Made by a program: the position numbers and the translations under genes. Source: Georgenia yuyongxinii (GTDB lineage Bacteria; Actinomycetota; Actinomycetes; Actinomycetales; Actinomycetaceae). From it: DNA of 64,000 nucleotides. Location of the stretch: positions 3,596,001-3,660,000 of the forward strand of contig NZ_CP040915.1 of NCBI RefSeq assembly GCF_006352065.1, read 5' to 3'. Every line of letters starts with the position of its first letter. The first letter of the stretch is position 1. The notes under the pieces were generated by a model that saw nothing but the letters and a program-made list of their open reading frames with translations, did no database searches and was not told the DNA's origin. Positions 57,420-64,000 of the stretch are shown here, one piece after another.

Positions 57420-58538
57420 CAGGTGCCGCTCGGCCGGCCCGGAGTAGGCGCTGAGCGGTCGGATGAGCGCGTTGGCCGCGAGCTGCTCCATGATGTGCGC
57501 GGTCCAGCCGGTGATGCGCGCGGCGACGAACAGCGGGGTGAACGTCGCGGTGTCGAAGCCCATGAGGTGGTAGGCGGGACCGGAGGGGTAGTCGAGGTTC
57601 GGCTGGATGTTCTTGCGCGCCACCATGGCGCGTTCGAGGTTGTCGTAGAGCGCGGCGAGGTCGGGTCGGTCGTAGTGGGCGACGAGGGTGTCCAGGGCGG
57701 CCTTCATGGTGGGCACCCGGGAGTCGCCGCGCTTGTAGACGCGGTGTCCGAAGCCCATGATCTTGCGCTTCTCGGCCAGCGCGGTATCCAGCCAGGCCTC
57801 GGCGTCCTCGGCGGTGCCGATCTCGTCGAAGACGTGCATGACAGCCTCGTTCGCCCCGCCGTGCAGCGGGCCCTTCAGCGCCCCGATCGCGCCGACGACG
57901 GCGGAGTACAGGTCGGACAGGGTCGAGGTGATGACTCGGGCGGTGAAGGTCGAGGCGTTGAAGGAGTGCTCGGCGTAGAGGATGAGGGAGACGCGGAACG
58001 CGTCGACGACCACCGGGTCGGGGACCTCCCCGAACGTCATGTGGAGGAAGTTCTCCACATAGCCCAGGTCGGGGCGCGCCTCGACGAGGTCCTGGCCGCG
58101 GCGGCGGCGCTGGTCGTAGGCGACGACGGCGGGGATCTGGGCGAGCAGCCGCACGGACTTGGCCAGGTTGGCCTCGCGGAAGGCGTCGTCCGCGGCCGGG
58201 TCCGTGGCCCCGATGACGGAGACGGCGGTGCGCAGCACGTCCATGGGGTGGGCGGTGGTGGGCACCAGGTCGACGGCGGCGCGCACCTCGGGAGCCAGGG
58301 CCCGCCGCCCGCGACCGGCGTCCTCGAGCGCGGCGAGCTCGGCCGACGTGGGCAGCTCACCGTGCCAGAGGAGGTAGGCGACCTCCTCGAAGGTGCACCG
58401 CGCCGCCAGCTCCTGCACCGGGTAGCCGCGGTAGAGCAGCGAGTTGGTCTCCGGGTTGACCTTGGAGATCGCCGTGGTGTCGGCGACGACGCCGACGAGC
58501 CCCTTGCGGATCTCCGGCTCGGTCTGGGTCTGGCTCAT
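57408..58538 (-). CDS. prpC: 2-methylcitrate synthase/citrate synthase II
   Basis: Condenses propionyl-CoA with oxaloacetate; 376 aa, the short type II-like length of PrpC. Active-site His residues lie in LKGPLHGGANEAVM and IMGFGHRVYK. The start MSQTQTEPEIRKGLVGVVADTTAISKV matches methylcitrate synthases. The third gene of gntR-prpD-prpB-prpC, 106 nt after prpB. Methylcitrate activity is inferred from the operon; the housekeeping citrate synthase would be elsewhere. Confidence 0.93.
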   Translation of the reverse strand: MSQTQTEPEIRKGLVGVVADTTAISKVNPETNSLLYRGYPVQELAARCTFEEVAYLLWHGELPTSAELAALEDAGRGRRALAPEVRAAVDLVPTTAHPMDVLRTAVSVIGATDPAADDAFREANLAKSVRLLAQIPAVVAYDQRRRRGQDLVEARPDLGYVENFLHMTFGEVPDPVVVDAFRVSLILYAEHSFNASTFTARVITSTLSDLYSAVVGAIGALKGPLHGGANEAVMHVFDEIGTAEDAEAWLDTALAEKRKIMGFGHRVYKRGDSRVPTMKAALDTLVAHYDRPDLAALYDNLERAMVARKNIQPNLDYPSGPAYHLMGFDTATFTPLFVAARITGWTAHIMEQLAANALIRPLSAYSGPAERHLPQR

Positions 58539-58644
58539 GATCGCTCCCTTGCGTCGGTGGGTCAGGACTGCGTCGGTGGCTCAGGACTCGGTGGGGCAGA
58601 ACTCGGGAGGGCTGCGCGGCCCCCGGGTGCGGGGGCCGTGCGGG

Positions 58645-59556
58645 TCAGGGCCGAGCGGCGGGCTCGGGCACGTAGGTGAAGATCGCCGTGTCGAAGTGGT
58701 TGTAGGACTCGTAGTCGAGCAGCTCGTACAGCCGGGCCCGGTGCTGCATCTGGTCCACCACCGGCGCGAGCGTGCCCGCGTCGATGAGACTGTCCAGCCC
58801 CCGCTCGGCCGCCCCCATAGCCAGGCGCAGCAGCGAGACGGGGTAGATGACGATGTTGACGCCGACGTCGGCGAGCTGGCGAGTGGTGAAGAGCTCAGAC
58901 TTGCCGAACTCGGTCATGTTGGCCAGGACGGGGACGTCGACGGCGGTGCGCACCGCCTCGAACTCGGCCAGGTCGCGCATCGCCTCGGGGAAGATCGCGT
59001 CGGCGCCGGCGTCGACGAGGGCCTTGGCGCGGTCGACGGCGGCGGCGAGCCCGTCGACGCCGCGGATGTCGGTGCGGGCCATGATCAGCAGGTCCGGGTC
59101 GCGGCGGGCGTCGACCGCGGCGCGGATGCGCTTGAGGGCCGTGCCCTGGTCGACCACCTGCTTGCCGTCCAGGTGCCCACAGCGCTTGGGGTTGACCTGG
59201 TCCTCGATGTGCAGCCCGGCGACTCCGGCGTCCTCCAGCGCCTGCACGGTGCGGGCCACGTTCATCGGCTCGCCGAACCCGGTGTCGGCGTCGACGAGGG
59301 CCGGCAGGTCGGTGACCCGGGCGATCTGCTGGCTGCGCCCGGCCACCTCGGTCAACGTGGTGAGACCGATGTCGGGCAGGGCGAGGTCGGCGGAGAGCAC
59401 CGCCCCGGAGACGTAGACGCCCTCGAAGCCCTTGTCCTGGATGAGCTTGGCGGACAGCGGGTTGAACGCGCCGGGGAAGCGCAGCAGCTGCCCGCTCGCG
59501 AGGCGCTCGCGCAACGCGGCGCGCTTGGCCGCGGCGGTGGTGCGGGCGTGCAGCAT
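58645..59556 (-). CDS. prpB: 2-methylisocitrate lyase
   Basis: Splits methylisocitrate to pyruvate and succinate; 303 aa, isocitrate-lyase/PEP-mutase fold. FPGAFNPLSAKLIQDKGFEGVYVSG and DTGFGEPMNVARTVQALEDAGVAGLHIEDQ are family hallmarks, and the catalytic Cys is in KRCGHLDGK (KKCGH in enterics). The start ATG 59556 overlaps the prpD stop as TGATG. The next gene is prpC. Confidence 0.96.
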   Translation of the reverse strand: MLHARTTAAAKRAALRERLASGQLLRFPGAFNPLSAKLIQDKGFEGVYVSGAVLSADLALPDIGLTTLTEVAGRSQQIARVTDLPALVDADTGFGEPMNVARTVQALEDAGVAGLHIEDQVNPKRCGHLDGKQVVDQGTALKRIRAAVDARRDPDLLIMARTDIRGVDGLAAAVDRAKALVDAGADAIFPEAMRDLAEFEAVRTAVDVPVLANMTEFGKSELFTTRQLADVGVNIVIYPVSLLRLAMGAAERGLDSLIDAGTLAPVVDQMQHRARLYELLDYESYNHFDTAIFTYVPEPAARP

Positions 59557-61094
59557 CAGAAGATCCCTTCGGGCGTGGTCAGCGGCGCCAGCAGCGCGGC
59601 CGGCGCGGTGACGGTGAGCTCGGCGAGCTCCTCGGCACCCAGTTGTGGCAGACGCTGGGCGACGTCGAGGAACCGCTCGATCTCGCCGTCGTCCAGGACC
59701 CCGGCGGCCAGGGTGCGGAACTTCTCCACGTACTGCGCGCGGCCGAAGGGGCGGGCGCCGAGCGGGTGGGCGTCGGCGACGGCGATCTCCTCGGCCACGG
59801 TGCGACCGTCCGTCAGGGTGATCTCCACCCGGCCGCCGAAGGCCTTCTCCGCCGGGTCCTCGGCGTGGTAGCGGCGGGTCCACTCCGGGTCCTCGGCCGT
59901 GGTGATCTTGTGCCACAGCGCCACGGTGTCGGGGCGGGCGGCCCGCTCGGGGGCGTAGGAGTCGACGTGGTGCCAGGCGCCGTCCTGCAGGGCGACGGCG
60001 AAGATGTACGGGATGGAGTGGTCGAGGGTCTCCCGCGAGGCGGTGGGGTCGTACTTCTGCGGGTCGTTCGCACCGGAGCCGATGACGTAGTGGGTGTGGT
60101 GGCTGGTGTGGATGACGATCGCGGCGATGTTCGCCGGGTCGGCGAGCTCGGGACGCTCGCGGCGGAGCTTGCGGGCCAGGTCGATGAGCGCCTGGGACTG
60201 GTACTCCGCGGAGTGCTCCTTGGTGTAGGTGTCCAGGATCGCCAGCTTCGGCGCCCCCGGGGCGGGCAGCGGCACCTCGTAGGCGGCGTCCGGGCCGTCG
60301 AGCAGCCAGGCGATGACGCCGTCCTCGCCCTCGTAGATCGGGGTGGGTGAGGTCTGGCCGCGCATGGCCCGGTCCACCGCCTCGACGGCGACCTTGCCGG
60401 CGAAGGCGGGGGCGTGCGCCTTCCAGGTGGAGATCTCGCCCTTGCGGGACTGGCGGGTGGCCGTCGTGGTGTGCAGGGCCTGGCCGACGGCCTGGAAGAT
60501 GATCTCGGGGTCCAGGCCCAGGAGCGTGCCGATGCCGGCGGCCGCGGAGGGGCCGAGGTGGGCGACGTGGTCGATCTTGTGCTTGTGCAGGCTGATGGCC
60601 CGGACCAGGTCCACCTGGATCTCGTACCCGGTGGCGATGCTGCGCACCAGCTGCGCCCCGGTCAGGCCACGGCGGATGGCGAGGTGCTGGGCGACGGCGA
60701 GGATCGGGGGGATGTTGTCGCCGGGGTGGGAGTACTCCGCGGCGAGGAAGGTGTCGTGATAGTCCAGCTCGCGCACCGCGACGCCGTTGGCCCACGCGGC
60801 CCACTCGGGGCTGACCCGCTGCGCTCGCGGGGCGCCGAAGACGGTGGCGCCGGGGGTGTAGGGGTGGGCGAGGGCCTGCGCCCGGGCCGCGATGGCGGGG
60901 GCGCGGGTAAGGGACGCGGTGGCGACTGCGGCGTTGTCGATGACGCGGTTGATGATCATCGCGGTGACGTCGTCGGGGACCGCGACGGGGTCGGCCGCCA
61001 CCTCGGCGATCTTCCACGCGAGCTGCTCCGTGCGGGGGAGGTTGTCCGCGCTGGGGTGCATGCGGACCTGGTGGGTCACCATCTGGGCGGTCAT
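59556..61094 (-). CDS. prpD: 2-methylcitrate dehydratase (MmgE/PrpD)
   Basis: Dehydrates 2-methylcitrate to 2-methylaconitate or directly supports isomerisation; 512 aa, slightly longer than E. coli PrpD. Conserved PrpD segments include [34 protein letters not shown] and [21 protein letters not shown]. The ATG at 61094 overlaps the gntR stop (ATGA). No AcnD/PrpF genes are nearby, so this is the cofactor-independent single-dehydratase arrangement. Confidence 0.96.
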   Translation of the reverse strand: MTAQMVTHQVRMHPSADNLPRTEQLAWKIAEVAADPVAVPDDVTAMIINRVIDNAAVATASLTRAPAIAARAQALAHPYTPGATVFGAPRAQRVSPEWAAWANGVAVRELDYHDTFLAAEYSHPGDNIPPILAVAQHLAIRRGLTGAQLVRSIATGYEIQVDLVRAISLHKHKIDHVAHLGPSAAAGIGTLLGLDPEIIFQAVGQALHTTTATRQSRKGEISTWKAHAPAFAGKVAVEAVDRAMRGQTSPTPIYEGEDGVIAWLLDGPDAAYEVPLPAPGAPKLAILDTYTKEHSAEYQSQALIDLARKLRRERPELADPANIAAIVIHTSHHTHYVIGSGANDPQKYDPTASRETLDHSIPYIFAVALQDGAWHHVDSYAPERAARPDTVALWHKITTAEDPEWTRRYHAEDPAEKAFGGRVEITLTDGRTVAEEIAVADAHPLGARPFGRAQYVEKFRTLAAGVLDDGEIERFLDVAQRLPQLGAEELAELTVTAPAALLAPLTTPEGIF

Positions 61095-61828
61095 TCTGCT
61101 CCAACGGGTTCGGCGCCGAGCTCGTCGCCGGCGGGGGTGGTCTGGTCGGCGGGGGTGGTCTGGTCGGCGGAGGCGTCGCGGCCTGCGGGTACGGTCTCCA
61201 GGCTGGCGAGGATGTTGGCCAGGCTGGCGTGCAGGTGGACGGCGGTGGCCTGGGCGGCGAGCGTGGCGTCGCCGTCGGCGATGGCCTCGGCGATGAGGCG
61301 GTGCTCGGCCGCGGCCCGGGCCAGCCGGTCCGGGTTGTCGTGGGCGAGGCGGCGGGCCCGTGCGACGTGCGCGCGAAGACTGCCCAGGGCGCGCAGCAGG
61401 TACGGGCTGGCCATGGCCTCGTCCAGTGCGGCATCGAGGTCCTCGACCAGCCGGTAGTAGGCCACACGGTCCGGGTCGGCGGGCTCCAGCAGGGCGGAGG
61501 CGGCGCCGAACCGCTGGGCGAGGGCGGCGAAGACGCGGGGGTCCCCGCGCCGCGCGGCCAGCCTGGCGGCCTGGGTCTCCAGCGCCTCGCGCAGCTCGAA
61601 CAGCTGGCGCAGATCGGTCACCGCCAGGCCGGAGACCACCAGCGTGCGGCCGCGGCCCGGCACCGCCAGGCCCTCGGCGGCCAGCCGGCCCAGCGCCTCG
61701 CGCAGCGGGGTCCGGGAAACGCCCAGGCGCTCGGCCTGCTCGACCTCGGCCAGCTCCGTGCCGGGCTCGAGGCGCCAGGAGACGATCTCCTCGCGTAGCT
61801 CGGTGTAGACCCGTTCACTCGCTCGCAC
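61091..61828 (-). CDS. GntR/FadR-family regulator of the methylcitrate operon
   Basis: 245 aa. A winged helix-turn-helix ([48 protein letters not shown]) is followed by an FCD effector domain ([44 protein letters not shown]). The C-terminal tail repeats ADQTTP. The start GTG 61828 has TACGGT exactly 6 nt upstream, a leaderless arrangement. It is first in its operon, so autoregulation through the palindromes at 61857 and 61907 is expected. The effector is likely a methylcitrate-cycle metabolite. Confidence 0.93.
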   Translation of the reverse strand: MRASERVYTELREEIVSWRLEPGTELAEVEQAERLGVSRTPLREALGRLAAEGLAVPGRGRTLVVSGLAVTDLRQLFELREALETQAARLAARRGDPRVFAALAQRFGAASALLEPADPDRVAYYRLVEDLDAALDEAMASPYLLRALGSLRAHVARARRLAHDNPDRLARAAAEHRLIAEAIADGDATLAAQATAVHLHASLANILASLETVPAGRDASADQTTPADQTTPAGDELGAEPVGAE

Positions 61829-61856
61829 ACGGCGACCGTACCGAGATTCCGCATGT

Positions 61857-61866
61857 TTGTATACAA
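61857..61866. promoter_or_regulatory. GntR operator candidate 1
   Basis: TTGTATACAA is a perfect palindrome fitting the FadR-type pattern TNGTNNNACNA. It begins 17 bp upstream of the TACGGT -10 hexamer of gntR, so bound repressor would cover the -35 region. Confidence 0.6.
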
Positions 61867-61906
61867 GCTCACTAAACCGATGACTGGCGCTGCGTGTGCG
61901 CGCCGT

Positions 61907-61918
61907 TTGTGCATACAA
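61907..61918. promoter_or_regulatory. GntR operator candidate 2
   Basis: TTGTGCATACAA shares both half-sites of operator 1 with a 2-bp-wider centre. The two centres are about 51 bp apart, roughly five helical turns, which would allow cooperative or looped binding. Confidence 0.5.
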
Positions 61919-61996
61919 CAGACCGCGTTGGCCCGGCGACAGGGCGCGACGGGCGGGGCCGCTGTCCCGGATCCGGACCGACCGGCCGAGGGTCGT

Positions 61997-62036
61997 CGGA
62001 CCGAGCGAGGGTGGCCGGCCACCCTCGCTCGGTCCG
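61997..62036. repeat. Perfect 40-bp palindrome
   Basis: CGGACCGAGCGAGGGTGGCC (61997-62016) is followed directly by its exact reverse complement (62017-62036), with no spacer. It may act as a very strong hairpin terminator or a protein-binding dyad. It lies about 170 bp from the nearest gene on the left and 315 bp on the right, farther than a normal terminator. Confidence 0.9.
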
Positions 62037-62301
62037 GAGACGGTCGGTCGATGGGCACCCGCCGGCGACCGATGGGCACGCGGCGGCCGCGAGTGGTGTC
62101 CCCATGGCCCGACGCACCCCTCCCCCACCGGGCACCAACGCCATCGGTAAGGACATGGCGCGCGCTTCGTCGCCCGCCTGGCACAGACCGTGCCCACGGT
62201 GAGCCGCGCGGCCACCCGGTGCACGCGGGACGGTTCTCGCTGAAAATCATCGGGTTGAGCCCGAACGGGGAGGCGTTGACCAGCCCGACCACCTGACGCA
62301 C

Positions 62302-62335
62302 GCGGGCCCCGCGGGATCACTCCCGCGGGGCCCGC
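62302..62335 (-). terminator. Terminator of the csbD-like gene
   Basis: Perfect 15-bp stem GCGGGCCCCGCGGGA with its complement around TCAC, 15 nt past the csbD stop. Confidence 0.85.
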
Positions 62336-62350
62336 TGCGCACCGGTGCGG

Positions 62351-62521
62351 CTACTTGAAGGCGTCCTTGACGTCCTCACCGGCCTGCTTGAGGTTGGCCT
62401 TGGCCTGGTCGGTGTGACCCTCGGCCTCGAGGCGCTCGTTGTCGGTGGCCTTGCCGGCCGCCTCCTTCGCCTTGCCCTTGGCTTCCTCGGCAGCGTTGCT
62501 GATCTTGTCGTCCAGCCCCAT
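62351..62521 (-). CDS. CsbD family stress protein
   Basis: 56-aa hydrophilic protein reading MGLDDKISNAAEEAKGKAKE then AAGKATDNERLEAEGHTDQA and ANLKQAGEDVKDAFK. The repeated Lys/Glu/Ala helices and the D-K-A-x-G-x-x-K-x-x-x-G pattern are those of CsbD proteins, which are induced by general or envelope stress in many bacteria without a known biochemical role. The ATG at 62521 has a good AAGGGAG. It is monocistronic with its own strong terminator. Confidence 0.93.
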   Translation of the reverse strand: MGLDDKISNAAEEAKGKAKEAAGKATDNERLEAEGHTDQAKANLKQAGEDVKDAFK

Positions 62522-62610
62522 GGTGCGCTCCCTTCTTCGTCGTCCCGGTCCGGGATCGCGTCAACGGTAAGTCCGCGACCGCCCACTCGCACGGCGAGCC
62601 ACCCCCTCCG

Positions 62611-62640
62611 GCGACATGTCATCTTCCCGGCGACATGCCA
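62611..62640 (+). repeat. 30-bp interspersed repeat, copy 3 (diverged)
   Basis: Keeps the paired GCGACATG(T/C)CA units at 19-bp spacing with ATCTTCCC between, matching copy 1 at about 24 of 30 positions. It sits between csbD and the amidotransferase gene. Confidence 0.6.
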
Positions 62641-62733
62641 TCTGTCAGTCCCACCACGTGGACAGAGCCCGACGGCGGTTCCACACTTCGGCGACCGCCT
62701 GACGTGGCCGCCGCGACCGGGTTGACTGGTGCC

Positions 62734-63477
62734 ATGCCGACCAAGCCCTTCGCACTGCTCGCCTCACGCAGCGAGGACGTGGCGGCGGACGACGAGTACG
62801 CCAGCTTCCTCGCCCACACCGGGCTGCGCCCGGAGGAACTGGTGCGCATCCGGATGGAGTCCGGGCCCTTCGCGCCACTTGACCTGGAGGCGTACTCGGG
62901 CGTGCTGCTCGGCGGCAGCCCGTACACCGCGTCGATCCCGGCAGCGCACAAGAGCGACGAGCAGCTCCGCGTGGAGGCCGAGCTGAGCCAGGTGCTCACG
63001 GAGATCCACGAGCGCGACTTCCCGTTCCTCGGGCTGTGCTACGGCGTCGGCGCCCTGGGCCGGCTCACCGGCGCCGTCATCGACAGCACCTACGCGGAGC
63101 AGACGGCGGCCGTGGAGATCGGTCTGACCGACGCCGGCCGGGAGGACCCCCTGCTGAGCGGCCTGCCGCCATCTTTCGCCGCGTACGTCGGGCACAAGGA
63201 GGCCTGCACGGTGCTGCCGCCGGGCGCCGTCCTGCTGGCCACCTCGGCGGCGTGCCCGGTGCAGATGTTCCGGCTGGGCACCAACCAGTACGTCACGCAG
63301 TTCCACCCCGAGCTGGACCGCGCGGCGATGGTCACCCGCATCGACGTCTACCGCAACTCCGGCTACTTCCCCGCGGAGGAGGCCGACCAGGTGATCGTGC
63401 GGATCTCCCGGGCCGACGTCAGCGACTCCCACCGCCTGCTGCGGACCTTCGTGGAGCGCTACCGCACGGCGCTGTGA
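62734..63477 (+). CDS. Class I glutamine amidotransferase-like protein
   Basis: 247 aa, a stand-alone GATase1 domain of the GuaA-like group. The nucleophile is Cys102 in FLGLCYGVGALG; the His191 and Glu193 of the triad lie in QFHPELD; the oxyanion region is GVLLGGSPYTAS. It probably hydrolyses glutamine or a gamma-glutamyl compound; without a synthetase partner the acceptor is unknown. ATG 62734 lies 6 nt after TTGACT. Upstream frame reads through the copy-3 repeat and is non-coding. Confidence 0.9.
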   Translation: MPTKPFALLASRSEDVAADDEYASFLAHTGLRPEELVRIRMESGPFAPLDLEAYSGVLLGGSPYTASIPAAHKSDEQLRVEAELSQVLTEIHERDFPFLGLCYGVGALGRLTGAVIDSTYAEQTAAVEIGLTDAGREDPLLSGLPPSFAAYVGHKEACTVLPPGAVLLATSAACPVQMFRLGTNQYVTQFHPELDRAAMVTRIDVYRNSGYFPAEEADQVIVRISRADVSDSHRLLRTFVERYRTAL

Positions 63478-63525
63478 GGCGGCCGCACCGTCTGCGCTCG
63501 GCGTGCCGCGACCCGCTTCCGCCCG

Positions 63526-64000
63526 TCACAGGTACTCGAGGTTGACCTCGGTGATGGGATCGAAGAACGAGCAGGCACCCCGGGCGGGACGCACGTGCAG
63601 AGTCTGGCCCGCGTGGATCTGCTCGGCGCCCTTCTCGAGCCGGATGGCGACGCGTCCGCCGCGGACGCTCACGCGCGCGCCCGGCGTCACCAGCGCGTCG
63701 CAGTAGGCGAAGGCCTCCGCGCCGAGCCGCTCCACGAGGGCCACGCGGACCGGCACGGCAGCCTCCCCGATGGGATCCTCCTCGCCGGCGCCGATGACCT
63801 GCCAGCCCTCGGGGCGGACGCCGACGACGACGGAGTCGGTCACCTTCCCGGCCAGCTCACGTGTGAGCCCCAGGTCGATGTCGAGCTCCCGGCCCAGCAG
63901 GGCCCGGCCGGCGCGGACCGTGACGCCGTCGATCAGCGTCATCGCGGGCGAGCCGATGAAGCCCGCCACGAAAGTGTTGCCGGGATGCTCGTAGAGGTGG
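63526..64000 (-). CDS. Sugar ABC transporter ATPase (UgpC/MsmK-like), C-terminal part
   Basis: Last 158 codons of a CUT1-type ATPase, running off the right edge. It opens HLYEHPGNTFVAGFIGSPAM, the conserved transition into the regulatory TOBE domains, then VVVGVRPEGWQVIG and RVSVRGGRVAIRLEKGAEQIHAGQTLHV. The ATP-binding half lies outside the window. It is likely the shared energiser of carbohydrate importers, or of glycerol-3-phosphate uptake; the partner is unknown. Confidence 0.93.
   Translation of the reverse strand, partial: HLYEHPGNTFVAGFIGSPAMTLIDGVTVRAGRALLGRELDIDLGLTRELAGKVTDSVVVGVRPEGWQVIGAGEEDPIGEAAVPVRVALVERLGAEAFAYCDALVTPGARVSVRGGRVAIRLEKGAEQIHAGQTLHVRPARGACSFFDPITEVNLEYL

Larger units (their letters stand above)
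61829..62350. other. 522-bp gene-poor stretch between the prp operon and csbD
   Basis: Contains the gntR promoter and two candidate GntR operators (61857-61866, 61907-61918), a 40-bp perfect palindrome (61997-62036), repeats of GATGGGCAC near 62049 and 62072, and the csbD terminator (62302-62335). Open frames on both strands here lack family signatures and suitable starts. The segment around 62205-62280 is less GC-rich and may be the remains of an old gene, but I cannot identify it. Confidence 0.6.

Noticed and set aside
61618-62301. Overlapping open frames on both strands across the gap right of gntR
   Set aside because: No recognisable domain, no ribosome-binding site or -10 hexamer, and they run through the 40-bp palindrome; composition fits non-coding GC-rich DNA.

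Overview
This 64 kb window is high-GC chromosomal DNA from an actinobacterium, most likely an order Micrococcales member of the Cellulomonas/Georgenia type. The evidence is strong GC bias at third codon positions, many GTG starts, dense operons joined by ATGA/GTGA stop-start overlaps, and actinobacterial synteny (dacB - zinc metalloprotease - tilS - hpt - ftsH - folEPBK - DUF3180 - bacterial PH proteins - panC - panD - lysS). The genus is inference. I see no tRNA, rRNA, CRISPR array, integrase or intact insertion sequence.

Layout. (1) 1-7824: an L-arabinose block read leftward. It holds a LacI-family regulator, araB-araD-araA, and a ChvE/MmsA-type sugar ABC importer that runs off the left edge; paired LacI-type operators lie between the regulator and araB. 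(2) 7926-14106: an acyl-CoA dehydrogenase-like gene, radA, disA (c-di-AMP synthase), mutY and small membrane proteins. (3) 14169-20175: an ArgA-type acetyltransferase, a SorC-family regulator and the glycerol genes glpD, glpF and glpK. (4) 20176-23472: a small accessory-looking stretch (SMP-30 lactonase, uridine-kinase-like protein, decayed Doc toxin, DUF4349 lipoprotein), bracketed by two inverted copies of a 30-bp repeat. (5) 23473-40581: the leftward housekeeping run, including an unusual DUF2520-PanC fusion. (6) 40741-47033: ppa, an NlpC/P60 hydrolase with a possible MtrA box, and metY-metX behind a putative leader-peptide attenuator. (7) 47103-54379: a RAMA-domain protein, a YdiJ-like FAD/Fe-S dehydrogenase and a DtxR-controlled feoA-feoB-feoC set with a frameshifted second feoA. 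(8) 54516-61828: pyruvate phosphate dikinase and a GntR-led methylcitrate operon (prpD-prpB-prpC). (9) 61829-64000: a gene-poor stretch with a perfect 40-bp palindrome, CsbD, a class I glutamine amidotransferase and the tail of a UgpC/MsmK-type ATPase.

Themes. Arabinose, glycerol and propionate use each have a local regulator with a visible candidate operator. At least nine coding starts, plus the metY leader peptide, sit 6-8 nt after a TANNNT hexamer and have little Shine-Dalgarno sequence, which points to widespread leaderless transcription. Short tandem duplications occur repeatedly in gaps and inside genes. The observation I would check first is the metY leader: a leaderless 8-codon reading frame (43038-43064) whose Met and Cys codons lie in one arm of mutually exclusive RNA hairpins.
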